A DNA stretch of 64,000 nucleotides. Origin: a virus. Location of the stretch: the IMG/VR virus record IMGVR_UViG_3300040758_000047, positions 1 to 64,000 of that record; one strand, given 5' to 3'. Below the pieces are notes generated by a model. That model was not told where the DNA came from. It saw nothing but the letters and a program-made list of their open reading frames with translations, and ran no database searches. This document shows, piece after piece, positions 8,357-17,973 of this stretch. Within the stretch, counting starts at the first letter, position 1. Each line of letters opens with the position of its first letter. A program made the translations under genes and the position numbers.

Positions 8357-9964
8357 TTATCCCCCAGGCAGACGATCTACGTCTTCGCTAGTGAACCCGC
8401 TTGACGAATCCCCCTTGGCCCGTTGTTTCTTGTGCTGGTTGTAGAGGACGTCAAGCATATGATCGCGATCTGTTTCAGCTTGTTTCAGTTGCTTTTGCTC
8501 GGCTTCGTTATTGAGTTTGTCAGCCGCCGCCCGATCACTTGGGGGAGCCATGGAAAGGGAAATCCTGGTAGCTTCGCTGTCGTGTCGAGAGTTGATTCTT
8601 TCTACCTCGTTCGCATATCGCCCGTAAATCGACTGCTCACGGTTAAAAAAATTCTCGTCCTGGCGTAAGTCGGCAATCTCTGACGATGCGCTTCGTTCAT
8701 ACGCCTCTCCAGGAGTCAAGATGTATTGTTTAGTATTCGGGTCGTACATCTGATATTTATTTTCACCCTTTGCGCCCTTAACGACTCCGATCTTTTCTAG
8801 TGGATTACGAGGTGGATGATACACCCCGGTTTCCTTGAGCCAACCTTGCATGTCAGCAGGAAGCGGCAGTTTGGTCATTGGGTCAACCATCGTATCCAGT
8901 CGTGGGTCATATTCCGCTGCCACTTGTTGCGTTGGGTCCTGTGGGTTAGACAGGTTCACACGTTCACGTTTTCCGTACATCTCGTCAATAGCTACGTCCC
9001 GCAGCGACCGTGGGCTCCCTGGTACTTGCCCGGTTGTAACAGGCTCAGGAGGCTGCTGGGGACGGGAGGCTCCGCCCTGATACATCGGGCTGAAATTAGC
9101 GTTGGCGACCGGCTGTCGCCGCGCTACGAGGGACGGGGGGCCTGCGGGATGACTCCCTCTCCGAGCCGCCTCTTGTTCGTCAATAATCTTTTGCTCCAAA
9201 CGCTTCATTGGGTCGGCCGGAAGCGGTGGATACTGCGCCAACTGCCTGGATTCCCATTCGGCAGCTTGTTTTTGATCGCCGCCAAAGATCTGAACGACCT
9301 TATCATGCAATCCCTTAGTAGCCCCATAGGCTTCTTCTAGGTTGGAGACTCCTTTGGTTGCGTCTTGGTACTGCTGCGTAATTGTCGAGAGCGCCTTAGT
9401 CTTCGAGAACTCCGGTTTCACGCTGCCATCGGGATTGTAATAGGTGGCCTGAAGTATGTCTCCTGTTTTTCCAGGATCGGGTCCGCCTTTGGGCATCTTG
9501 CCGCCCGTCAGACCTTCCGCTAAGTCGTGCAAGGCATGAATTACCAGCCCATGCTGGTTCTTCTGCGTGTCATCCTTCCCCTTCCCCGCGCTCTTGTCTT
9601 TCCCTGATCCCTTTGGGAGTACTTCCTTGATGGCGTACCCTTGCTCTTGAAAGAACTGCTGCCGGATCTTATTTTTGGCCTCTTCGCTCAACTCAGGGTC
9701 CTTGAGCATCATATTGACCTGGCTCACGAATCCCTGTTGCCGCTTGAATTTCTCATCTTCTTGTTGGGCGTATTTGGCCTTGCGGCCTTTCGTTACGCCT
9801 TCAAGGAATTTCTCGATTCCGTAAGCGATGCCCGCAGCCTTACCGGGATAGGCTTGTGGTGCCTGAATTGGCTGTTGAGGTTGCGGTTGTAGCCAGTTTG
9901 AGAACGGCCCAGCGTAAAAATTCGGATCAGGAGGAGAGAAAACAGACTGGTTGTTGTCAGCCAT
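8357..9964 (-). CDS. Hypothetical virion-associated protein
   Basis: A 535-aa protein with a Gln/Pro-rich N-terminus, a charged Lys/Glu-rich stretch at about 60-150, and a C-terminal coiled-coil-like segment rich in Glu, Gln and Lys. No recognised domain. It sits between smaller tail genes and the large internal-virion-like proteins and is probably part of the same assembly. The HNH gene at 10059 is inserted just upstream on the other strand. Confidence 0.55.
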   Translation of the reverse strand: MADNNQSVFSPPDPNFYAGPFSNWLQPQPQQPIQAPQAYPGKAAGIAYGIEKFLEGVTKGRKAKYAQQEDEKFKRQQGFVSQVNMMLKDPELSEEAKNKIRQQFFQEQGYAIKEVLPKGSGKDKSAGKGKDDTQKNQHGLVIHALHDLAEGLTGGKMPKGGPDPGKTGDILQATYYNPDGSVKPEFSKTKALSTITQQYQDATKGVSNLEEAYGATKGLHDKVVQIFGGDQKQAAEWESRQLAQYPPLPADPMKRLEQKIIDEQEAARRGSHPAGPPSLVARRQPVANANFSPMYQGGASRPQQPPEPVTTGQVPGSPRSLRDVAIDEMYGKRERVNLSNPQDPTQQVAAEYDPRLDTMVDPMTKLPLPADMQGWLKETGVYHPPRNPLEKIGVVKGAKGENKYQMYDPNTKQYILTPGEAYERSASSEIADLRQDENFFNREQSIYGRYANEVERINSRHDSEATRISLSMAPPSDRAAADKLNNEAEQKQLKQAETDRDHMLDVLYNQHKKQRAKGDSSSGFTSEDVDRLPGG

Positions 9965-9995
9965 AAAGGGCCTCTTCGGTGCTACAATACAAGTT

Positions 9996-10030
9996 GGGCC
10001 ACGGGAACGCTGTTGACGTTCTCATGGCCC
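9996..10030. repeat. Nested hairpin upstream of the HNH gene
   Basis: Two stacked inverted repeats: outer GGGCCA/TGGCCC and inner GAACG/CGTTC, in the 94-bp divergent gap between the minus gene starting at 9964 and the plus gene at 10059. It could be a regulatory hairpin in the leader of the HNH transcript, or a boundary of the inserted segment. No further evidence. Confidence 0.4.
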
Positions 10031-10058
10031 TGAACACCCGATCCACTGGAGGGATCAG

Positions 10059-10562
10059 ATGCCCAAGACCAAGTGTAAACCACTTCCTGAAATCCCCCAA
10101 CGCTACATCGATAAATTCCGCTCGCTCATCGAAGTCGGGGGACCAGATGAATGCTGGCCCTACAGGGGCAAAAAGAACAACAAGGGATACGGGCAGGTCG
10201 TTATCTATAGAAACGACATCGAGCGCAAATTGCTGGCGAACCGCATCGCATATTTCCTTCACTATGGCGAAGATCCGTACCCGTTTCTGGTGTGCCATAC
10301 TTGCGACAACCCACCATGCTGTAATGGAAAACATCTGTTTAAAGGAACGCACCACACCAACCACGAAGACATGGCCAACAAAGGCAGAGGAACTCGCGGC
10401 GAATGGGATGCAATGGCTAAGCTCACCGCTCCTAGGGTGTTGAAAATCAGGGAACTCTGGGCGAGCGGGAGATGGAGTCAGCCGACTATTGGGAGAATGT
10501 TCGGCGTTACTCGATCGACTATTGGCCAAATCGTCAGACGTGAACACTGGAAGCATATTTAA
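10059..10562 (+). CDS. HNH homing endonuclease
   Basis: A 167-aa protein with an HNH core (VCHTCDNPPCCNGKHLFKG then HHTNHEDM) and a C-terminal helix-turn-helix-like DNA-binding segment (about 122-163, WSQPTIGRMFGVTRSTIGQI). This layout is typical of free-standing phage HNH homing endonucleases. It is the only plus-strand gene in this stretch of virion genes and ends four bases before the convergent gene stop at 10566, as expected for an inserted selfish gene. GGAGGG lies upstream of the ATG. Confidence 0.85.
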   Translation: MPKTKCKPLPEIPQRYIDKFRSLIEVGGPDECWPYRGKKNNKGYGQVVIYRNDIERKLLANRIAYFLHYGEDPYPFLVCHTCDNPPCCNGKHLFKGTHHTNHEDMANKGRGTRGEWDAMAKLTAPRVLKIRELWASGRWSQPTIGRMFGVTRSTIGQIVRREHWKHI

Positions 10563-10565
10563 CCC

Positions 10566-11186
10566 TCAGAACTTAAAGTTTGGGTTCGAGAACGCTCCCC
10601 CGGCTGCGGTTCCCAGACCGCCCAACCCTTCACCAATAACCCCAAGCTTCGCGGCCTGCTGCTGCTCCTGCACATTCATAACGGCCTGTTCGCTCTGCGA
10701 AGCCCCGCTGTAGCCACTCAACGCTGCGCCTAATTGTTGAAGTCCGAATGCCCCTACGCCAGACCCGATGTTTGCCAGAGTGGTTGGGGCCTGGTTAATC
10801 ATCCCGGCTTCGGTATTCGCCGTCGTCGTTGCCCGTTGAGTCTGGAGATTTGCCAACGCCGCATCCCTTGCCGGTCCTGGCGGGATGTTATTCATGATTT
10901 GTTCTTGCGAAGCGTTAAACCCGCTGGTGATAGTGGAAATAGTGGGCATCGCCGCCGCTAGAGCCGCTGAACGATCACCTGAGGCTAAAGCCGTCTGCTG
11001 AGCGATGAGCGGCTGTTGAAGTTCTAGGGCTTCGGTCTGATTGGCCATGGCTTGCGGGGTTTCCGCTGTGGCGACGGCTGTCTCCTGGTTGGCTGTGTTG
11101 GTCACCGGCTGCGTGGAAGGCCCACCGCGGGTGATTAGGCTGAGACGGGAGACGTACCCGAATCGCCTCCATTGCGAATTGGTCAT
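10566..11186 (-). CDS. Probable virion protein (small ejection-like)
   Basis: A 206-aa, Ala/Gln/Ser-rich protein with helical repeats and a Gly-rich C-terminus (LGVIGEGLGGLGTAAGGAF). Such low-complexity helical proteins are common next to ejection protein genes in podoviruses. It lies three bases after the upstream GNAT-like gene. Role inferred from context. Confidence 0.55.
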   Translation of the reverse strand: MTNSQWRRFGYVSRLSLITRGGPSTQPVTNTANQETAVATAETPQAMANQTEALELQQPLIAQQTALASGDRSAALAAAMPTISTITSGFNASQEQIMNNIPPGPARDAALANLQTQRATTTANTEAGMINQAPTTLANIGSGVGAFGLQQLGAALSGYSGASQSEQAVMNVQEQQQAAKLGVIGEGLGGLGTAAGGAFSNPNFKF

Positions 11187-11189
11187 GCT

Positions 11190-11762
11190 TTAACCCCCAG
11201 TCCCACGTTGTACTCGCCAGTCCTCCCTAGTCAGGTAGGACATGACGGCGTCGGCAGGAACTCCATGGTACGATGCGAACTTTGGCAGAGGGGGTAAAAA
11301 AGTGAAGCCGAGCCGTCTCCCAAAAATCAGGGTGGCCCGGTTGTCAGCGAGGCTCAAGCCGTACAGGATATCAAGGTTTTCCGTTTCAAACGAATACTCA
11401 AGGGTCTTCTCGATCAACCGCAAAGGAATCCGGTGGTGCATGTATTCCCTGAATATTACGAACCCGCAATCGGCTTTCCGTCCTCCAGAACCTCCCCGGA
11501 TGCTCCAGAGCCACGCGAGACCGGCCAAGCGTGCTTCATGGGCATCGTTGCGGATAAAACAGCCGAGATAGCGGTTGTCCTTGGCTTCAAGCCACCCGAT
11601 GAACTCTTTGAGAGTGGGGACGTGGCTGAAGAAGACTGTCTCCAGAAGGTTATCGGCCTCCATCTGAATATAGGCTCTGGCCATCAAACTCTGAGAAATG
11701 TCGCTGGCTACGAACACCTCTGGGTGCGCTTTTATCTGGAGTACGCTGGTAGCGGTAGCCAT
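11190..11762 (-). CDS. GNAT-like N-acetyltransferase
   Basis: About 190 aa. The pattern GFVIFREYMHHRIPLRLIEKTLEYSFETENLDILYGLSLADNRATLIFGRRLGF matches, in segments, the acetyl-CoA-binding and beta-strand 5/6 parts of GNAT acetyltransferases, often seen in phage tail regions (role in phages mostly unknown). I chose the ATG at 11762; an upstream TTG at 11816 would add 18 residues and overlap the collar gene. Its last codons contain a copy of the palindrome family (11200-11213). Confidence 0.65.
   Translation of the reverse strand: MATATSVLQIKAHPEVFVASDISQSLMARAYIQMEADNLLETVFFSHVPTLKEFIGWLEAKDNRYLGCFIRNDAHEARLAGLAWLWSIRGGSGGRKADCGFVIFREYMHHRIPLRLIEKTLEYSFETENLDILYGLSLADNRATLIFGRRLGFTFLPPLPKFASYHGVPADAVMSYLTREDWRVQRGTGG
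11200..11213. repeat. Palindrome family copy
   Basis: GTCCCACGTTGTAC, at the 3' end of the GNAT-like gene. Confidence 0.7.
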
Positions 11763-11800
11763 CACTTTCAACTTTAGTCTTATGTCGTTAAAAACACAAT

Positions 11801-12904
11801 CTAAGCCCTCAACCAAAACGAACAGGTGAAGTACGCCGGTAACCCACCGTTTGCCACAGTTGGCGGATTGATGAGCGCCTGTGAAACCGTCACGTTATGG
11901 GTGTGCGTCTTCAGCGTGACCTGATTTCCGGTCCCTGTACTCACGGCAACGTCCGCGCCGCTTTCGCTGATAGTGCTGGCGCTTGCCGGTACTTCCAGTG
12001 TTGGGCTCGTAGCGGGGTTAACTGTTTCGCCGTAACCTCCGCCGAAGATGGCCGCTACGGTTCCGTTATAGTTGGGCGGAGTAACGCTAGTCGTTCCCCC
12101 AGTTGCCGTGGTGCAAGTATGTGCAGCCCCATCGCACGGGTACCATACCCCGCCTGGGGGAGCCGCCGCCGCCATCACGATGAACTGGGAACCGGGATCT
12201 CCCGGCGCATTACCCCAAGCAGTGCCGCTCCAAAGCCATTCGTGCATGTAAGTCTGATCGCTGAAACGAAATCCCGCATCGCTGCTCGACAAGTCTGTGG
12301 GCATATTCGCGTAGGAAGACGTAAACACACCGCTTTGGTAAACCCACACATTTGTCCCCGAGATTTTTTGGACGACGTAGGTTACTTGCCGGTCGCTGAA
12401 TGTGGAATTGCTTTCGAAGAATTGTGTCCCGGCCGGATACTTGGATGCCGGATAATGGGCTAGGCGGTTGGCATGGGTGTCGATCAACGTAAAAGGACCA
12501 CTTGTTGAGATACCCGCTCCCGATGAAGGGGTCACATCCTGCCATGCCGATCCGCTCCATCGGTATAACTTGACCGGGGTCGTGCTGGTCAATAGCAAGA
12601 CTCCCGCATCACTCGATATCAGATTTCCACTCCCCGAAGTCGTGCCGTAGATGATCCCCGCGACATAGGCCCACTGAGATGCACCGCTTATCATCTGCGA
12701 TTGGTAGGCTACATTCTGATCGGTAGCCACGAAGATGCTTTTCGGGTATTTGGCTGCCGGGTAATTGACCCGGTTGGCGTAAATGTCCGAATACACTACC
12801 CCGTCATCGGTGACTATCTGTTCACAGATTCTTTGAATGAGTGTATTGAAGCGGGTGCAGGCTCCAGTGAAGTCGGATTGAGTACAACCGAAGGGGACGT
12901 TCAT
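11801..12904 (-). CDS. Tail tip protein with tail-collar-like domain
   Basis: A 367-aa protein. Residues 1-240 hold two similar segments (ANRVNYPAAKYPKSIFVATDQNVAYQ and ANRLAHYPASKYPAGTQFFE..), a beta-rich duplicated domain. The C-terminal third contains PPGGVWYPCDGAAHT, matching the phage tail-collar motif (PxGWxxCDG), followed by Gly/Ser/Thr-rich sequence and THTHNVTV. This is the usual layout of a tail fibre tip or receptor-binding protein. Its ATG overlaps the stop of the 1682-aa tail gene (TGATG), so the two are probably co-translated. Confidence 0.7.
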   Translation of the reverse strand: MNVPFGCTQSDFTGACTRFNTLIQRICEQIVTDDGVVYSDIYANRVNYPAAKYPKSIFVATDQNVAYQSQMISGASQWAYVAGIIYGTTSGSGNLISSDAGVLLLTSTTPVKLYRWSGSAWQDVTPSSGAGISTSGPFTLIDTHANRLAHYPASKYPAGTQFFESNSTFSDRQVTYVVQKISGTNVWVYQSGVFTSSYANMPTDLSSSDAGFRFSDQTYMHEWLWSGTAWGNAPGDPGSQFIVMAAAAPPGGVWYPCDGAAHTCTTATGGTTSVTPPNYNGTVAAIFGGGYGETVNPATSPTLEVPASASTISESGADVAVSTGTGNQVTLKTHTHNVTVSQALINPPTVANGGLPAYFTCSFWLRA

Positions 12905-15900
12905 CAGCCGCCGCCTTCCCCGAGAGTCATCATTTCGCTGAAGGTGATTTGTTTGTAAACCGCGTGCCGGTCAGATCCCAAGTATAGAAGTTCCAAGCCG
13001 CTCCCTTCCGCAAAAAACATAAACGGCGATGAGGAGTCCAACTGGACCCGGTAAGTCTTAGACTTGTTCAACCCGCTCCCCCATACGCTAGGGAGAAGGA
13101 ATCTCTCCTCTGAACGGGTAGCGTGGGCAGGAAGTGTTACTTCAAACGTGCCAGTGTCAGAAATAAGCGTCAGCGTCACCGGCGCCGGACACAGGTACTT
13201 CCACCATCCCTGCTTGACCAATTTCCAAAACTTCCAGCCACATGTCTGCTCGTAGCTATCCCAGTGGGTGACGGCGGCTGGCTCTTTGACGTGATCGAGA
13301 CTCCAGTCCCAGAGTTTGAAGGCCCCATTCGGGATAATCACTAATCGCCACTGCGTCCCACTCAGATTCGATGGGCAGGCTACCACAACCCTACGGTTGT
13401 CATAGGTGGTGTTCACTGGGAAGGTGGCGACTGTCCCAGCTTCGCCAGTTTGTAGATTGACTCCGGCTAAAGTTCCTTCTGTGTCTACGGTTAGAATTAG
13501 ATTTCTCGCCAACTTTAAGAACGGCCACCCGAACGAGTTCCACGGCGTACACAGTATGCTGTCAGGAGGATCTGGGGAGTTCTCCTGGTTGAATGGTGCC
13601 CAACGGGAAACTCCCCAATTATAGACTTGGGATAGTCCTCCACTACCAGCCGTAACAAGCAGTCTCCACATCTTTCCGAAGACGTCCACCGGAAGCGCGT
13701 AATTGACCTTTCGACTTGTAACTACACCAGTGTGGGAGAAGGAGAAGACCGAGCCATTCTCGTTTTCAAGAACGATATTCGCGGCGATCCCTCCCGTGTT
13801 CGCATCCAACCAAACCCAAGTAGGGTTCTTGTCATCCGGGGTTTCAGCGTCACGCCACGGTAACCACAATATCTGGGTCGGAGGGGCTTGAGATGTTCCC
13901 TCTGTAAACGGCGTCCATCTTGCTAGTCCCCAATCGAACACCTGTGCTTTACCCTTCGTTCCCGGCGTTAGAATAAGCCGCCACATCTTACCGAACGTGT
14001 CTGCTGGTATCGGGTAAGAGTTCTTGCGGTTGTCCACCGTTCCCGTATGCGTAAATGGGAACACATCTCCAGTCTCGTTTACCAACTGACATGCACAAGC
14101 GATGTTAGCCGTGTCCATATCAACCCAGACCCAAGTCGGGTTTTCCTCGACTGGTCCCTGTGCTGGCTTCCATGGGGTTGAGTAGATGATGTCCGCAGGA
14201 TAGTCCGTCTTGTCGAAGGTGTACTTCCACTGCTTGAAACCGATTGGCAGAGGGGTTGTGATTGGATACAGACGGATCAATTTGGCAATCGTATCCACAG
14301 CGATGGGGAAGGTACACTTGCTTCTGTCGCCAGTCAGCGTAAACTGTCCCACGTTGGACACCAGCGTTCCACCACCGATTCCATTGATGATGTCGAGTTG
14401 CAGGACTACGTTAGTGCCCGTAGCGGCAAGCGACAGATCCCATTCGACCGTCACTGTCCTCAAATACTTGTCGTAACCATGCCCGAGATCATCCCAATCT
14501 CCAGAGTGAACCACGTCGGCCTTGTCCGCCTTCTGGAAAGAGAACCGATGGCTGAACAATTGAAACATCCCGCCGTCAGTGGCAATCGAGGTTTGAGTGG
14601 TGTCCACAAATAACCGCCACTTTTTACCGATCAGTCCAGGGGGTATGGTGATGTTTCTGCGCCGGTCTTTTTCTGTAGTGGTTACAGTGAAGGTCCAGGG
14701 ATTTCCACCAATCATCACATTCGCTCCGTCTGCCTGGACGTTAACGGTGACCGGCCAGTTATTCGTATTCACTTCCAGGTCAATCTGGTTGGCGTATTTG
14801 TCGTACTCGTATCCGTCGTCCTCCCAAGGGGTATAGGACACAATGTCGGGCGGGTAATCCTCCTTTTCAAAGTCCACATTCAAGATGCGGAAGAAGAACG
14901 TGGAGGCCGTATTGAGAGTGAACCCACCCTCAGGACCCCCAAGAGCAATGGGCCGCAGGCGAACTTCCTTGACAATGGTTCCATCGGCTATCGGGAACGT
15001 CTTCAATGTCCGACCAGCTCCGCTGATGTCGGCAGTGAGGAGGGTAAACGACTGGACAGCTTCTCCGTACAGGAAAGAATCGCGTCCCGTGAGGACGTCC
15101 ATGACGATGGTTTGGTCAATTCCCCGAATAACGTCAAACTCCACCGTCATTTGGTAAAGCCGCTTGTCGTACTTATAGCCAAGGTTCATCCAATCAGTAG
15201 CCCCGCTGGTCGTCTGGATGCCAACGTCGTAATACTTCATGACCAGCGAATAGAAGGTCATTCTGGCCGGATAAGCTTGACCATAGATTCGATACGAAAA
15301 GGCCCTCGCTTCCTGACCATAAACCGTGGGTGGAGTTCCAGCAACCATGCCGGGGAGAAGCGAAATTAACTTTCTTCCAACAGTGCTGCCCGATTGGTAG
15401 TCGCTGAGGGGAAGAGTCACCGTGATCGTATTCACTGCCACATCGGAATAGTTCAACAGGATGTCGATACTTAGAGTCGCGGTTGCAGTATTCCCGGTGA
15501 CATCGAGATCAAGCAAGGCTTCCTGTAGTACCTTCTGTGATTCAGGAGAGCCGAAATCAAACCACGGCAGAGAGACCGAGAATGCGATGGGGCCTCCCTG
15601 CGTCGTTGGATCGGTCGTAAATGAGTCGCTAGTGAAGTTATAGTACGCGACGGTGGGCGGAAATCCAGGAACAACAGTGACTGGCACGATGGTTTCCTGG
15701 TCGTGCATCACGAACGATACGTTATCCAGCCCGGTCACTGACTCGATCATCATGCCAGTATCGGGTTCCGTGTAAGCGACAAAATCCAGATTGAATCCAA
15801 CACTTACAAACTCCTTCCACCTATCCCCAAACCTTGGCTCACAGATCAAGCGCAAATAAGACCCCCCAACCGCTGGGTACAGGAGATGGACCTCTCCTCG

Positions 15901-17952
15901 GACATATTCCATCAAACATTGGGACCAGCGTGAGGTATCTATTGGAAAGAACTGATTTTCAGTCTGACCCATCGACACCAGGCCGACTGGACCGCCGCCG
16001 TGGAAGATATTATCAATCGCCTCCGATCTCTTTCTGAGGTTACCTCCATCCCATGAATACACTCCGTCAACCGCCAGAAACCAAATTTCGGTATCCGTCT
16101 GGCACCATGCCCTGCGCCCGACTACACCCCTATTGGTAACCTGAACTGGCTGCACCAGAGATCCGTCGAGAATCAGCGTCTCGAAGAGCGAGTAAAGATT
16201 AAGCGAAACAATCTGGCCGCGAAACACGCAGAGATCTTTAATAGGATTGGACGGTGTTCCAGCCGCCACCACAGCTACAGATCCATCGGCGGGAGTGACC
16301 GCAACGGCTTCTGGCTGATCGCCTTTGGTCCGGTAAATGTAGTGCGGATTATTGGGATCTCCAGCGATGACCAAGAACTGTTGGTACGGAATCACCGTGA
16401 AGCATGGTTGGTTACAGATAGTGTCGATCTCGAAAGCGCCTTGCGGATACGCCGAATGAGTATGCTGAAAAAATGCGATGAACTGATTCGCTCCTGTTAT
16501 CTTTTGGATGATAACGTCCTCAGGATTGTCGTAGTACAAGTGCATCAGGGTTCCGGCTGTCACCCCAACTAAACTCCCATAGCCCGTAGCTAAGGTGACT
16601 GTCACCCAACCAGGGTTAGGTCCTGTGGTTAGTTGCGCCGTGGTAATCGCTGCGGAGAAATTTCCCGTGATCGGTTGAGGGGGGCCGCTTGGGACTGGCG
16701 GATCGTTGTCCGTAACCAATAGCCGATTCGGCTCCAAGTCCACATCGGCGACATTATCGATAAACGCTACCTGTGTGGGCGGCGACGTTATGGGCGGGTT
16801 CGCCAAGGACCCAACAAGCCTCCAAGCGTCGTAAAGTAACCCGCCGCGCCGGTAGATGTTAATGGTCCCAATTTGCGGGTCGCTGCTACCGTAGACCAAA
16901 ACTTTGACGGCCTGGAACAGAACGGACGCCGGTTGGCCAGAATAAGACAGCCCGTCCCCACCGAATCCAGCTTGAGTGGCCGCGCTGTCCGTCAGCATTG
17001 TCTGGGAGGGGTTGCCTTCGTTATTGGTGTCTGAGGCCACGAACGTGTAACGGTAATCATAAGGAGTCGAACTGCTCGGGCTGTTGGGTGTGCCGCCGTT
17101 CAAATTACCCGTTCCACCGATCGTGAACACTACAGTGCTTTGACCAGGATTCCCTACTAGTCCGCCGCCACCCTGAAATTGGATTGTAGGTTGTGAGGTA
17201 TAGCCCGTGCCTCCGCTTATCATCGTGAAAGACGTTAGACTTCCGGCAGAATCTCCAGGTTGGATGATTGAAGTGAATGTCCCGTTGGCTCCAGTTCCTC
17301 CACCACCAGTGGTTGTCCAAGTTCCGTATGGGACGAAGCAATCGTCATGCCCTGCCGTGAAGACCAATGAGATTAGGCGGCCTTGTGAGCTTGATGCGTT
17401 GTACGCCGCGACCAGAGGCACTCCCGCCGCTGGCAAGATGCCCCAGTTATGCAGGACGTTACCATTTGGGAGCGTAGTCGAATACGGGGATGCTCCGTTA
17501 TCCTTGAGCATCTGAAGTTCACTGGCGATGAAGGCCCAACTTCCACCCACGTTACCAGCCGCGTAGGCGGCCATTCGGAAAGACTTGCTCGTAAAGTTCG
17601 ATAAGGTATTGATGTTCGGAGCGACTTCAGTGAAGGTGTTGTAATCTAAGGTCCTATATAGACCTGTTACCCCAATCAATGATGTCGCTCCAATGTACCT
17701 AGGATTGGTCGAAGGGACTAGCGGATTCTCCCCAGGGGTATTAACCAGTTTTTGAATGCCGTAAGCGAAGCTGGGTCCAGAGAGTGTACCGCCGATTGAT
17801 CTCCTGCCGGACCTTGTGGAAAGCGAGCCCTCCTGCTTGACTTCGCAGTTAGACATGGATCGGTACTGACTGTCCTTGAGAAGGTTCGCGGCCTCCTTTG
17901 TTATGAGACCATTGGAACCGAATTGAAACTTCACCGACTTTGGATCAGCCAT
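12904..17952 (-). CDS. Giant tail / stabilisation-like protein
   Basis: A 1682-aa protein. Its N-terminus (residues 1-70: GLITKEAANLLKDSQYRSMSNCEV...) and following beta-propeller-like region resemble large podovirus tail hub or head-stabilisation proteins. From about residue 780 to 1640 it carries repeated beta-sandwich units with the recurring pattern (G)YxYDKxxxxxTVExD...FPIAxxTIxKxxRL(Y/R)P. It is upstream of, and coupled to, the collar-domain tip protein. Function as a structural tail component is inferred from size, repeats and position. Confidence 0.6.
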   Translation of the reverse strand: MADPKSVKFQFGSNGLITKEAANLLKDSQYRSMSNCEVKQEGSLSTRSGRRSIGGTLSGPSFAYGIQKLVNTPGENPLVPSTNPRYIGATSLIGVTGLYRTLDYNTFTEVAPNINTLSNFTSKSFRMAAYAAGNVGGSWAFIASELQMLKDNGASPYSTTLPNGNVLHNWGILPAAGVPLVAAYNASSSQGRLISLVFTAGHDDCFVPYGTWTTTGGGGTGANGTFTSIIQPGDSAGSLTSFTMISGGTGYTSQPTIQFQGGGGLVGNPGQSTVVFTIGGTGNLNGGTPNSPSSSTPYDYRYTFVASDTNNEGNPSQTMLTDSAATQAGFGGDGLSYSGQPASVLFQAVKVLVYGSSDPQIGTINIYRRGGLLYDAWRLVGSLANPPITSPPTQVAFIDNVADVDLEPNRLLVTDNDPPVPSGPPQPITGNFSAAITTAQLTTGPNPGWVTVTLATGYGSLVGVTAGTLMHLYYDNPEDVIIQKITGANQFIAFFQHTHSAYPQGAFEIDTICNQPCFTVIPYQQFLVIAGDPNNPHYIYRTKGDQPEAVAVTPADGSVAVVAAGTPSNPIKDLCVFRGQIVSLNLYSLFETLILDGSLVQPVQVTNRGVVGRRAWCQTDTEIWFLAVDGVYSWDGGNLRKRSEAIDNIFHGGGPVGLVSMGQTENQFFPIDTSRWSQCLMEYVRGEVHLLYPAVGGSYLRLICEPRFGDRWKEFVSVGFNLDFVAYTEPDTGMMIESVTGLDNVSFVMHDQETIVPVTVVPGFPPTVAYYNFTSDSFTTDPTTQGGPIAFSVSLPWFDFGSPESQKVLQEALLDLDVTGNTATATLSIDILLNYSDVAVNTITVTLPLSDYQSGSTVGRKLISLLPGMVAGTPPTVYGQEARAFSYRIYGQAYPARMTFYSLVMKYYDVGIQTTSGATDWMNLGYKYDKRLYQMTVEFDVIRGIDQTIVMDVLTGRDSFLYGEAVQSFTLLTADISGAGRTLKTFPIADGTIVKEVRLRPIALGGPEGGFTLNTASTFFFRILNVDFEKEDYPPDIVSYTPWEDDGYEYDKYANQIDLEVNTNNWPVTVNVQADGANVMIGGNPWTFTVTTTEKDRRRNITIPPGLIGKKWRLFVDTTQTSIATDGGMFQLFSHRFSFQKADKADVVHSGDWDDLGHGYDKYLRTVTVEWDLSLAATGTNVVLQLDIINGIGGGTLVSNVGQFTLTGDRSKCTFPIAVDTIAKLIRLYPITTPLPIGFKQWKYTFDKTDYPADIIYSTPWKPAQGPVEENPTWVWVDMDTANIACACQLVNETGDVFPFTHTGTVDNRKNSYPIPADTFGKMWRLILTPGTKGKAQVFDWGLARWTPFTEGTSQAPPTQILWLPWRDAETPDDKNPTWVWLDANTGGIAANIVLENENGSVFSFSHTGVVTSRKVNYALPVDVFGKMWRLLVTAGSGGLSQVYNWGVSRWAPFNQENSPDPPDSILCTPWNSFGWPFLKLARNLILTVDTEGTLAGVNLQTGEAGTVATFPVNTTYDNRRVVVACPSNLSGTQWRLVIIPNGAFKLWDWSLDHVKEPAAVTHWDSYEQTCGWKFWKLVKQGWWKYLCPAPVTLTLISDTGTFEVTLPAHATRSEERFLLPSVWGSGLNKSKTYRVQLDSSSPFMFFAEGSGLELLYLGSDRHAVYKQITFSEMMTLGEGGG
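14346..14359. repeat. Palindrome family copy
   Basis: GTCCCACGTTGGAC, in the 1682-aa tail gene. Confidence 0.7.
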
Positions 17953-17973
17953 GTTATTACATCGACCACACCG

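Noticed and set aside
9957-10556. 199-aa minus-strand frame opposite the HNH gene
   Set aside because: Shadow; the plus frame has a complete HNH motif and ribosome binding site.
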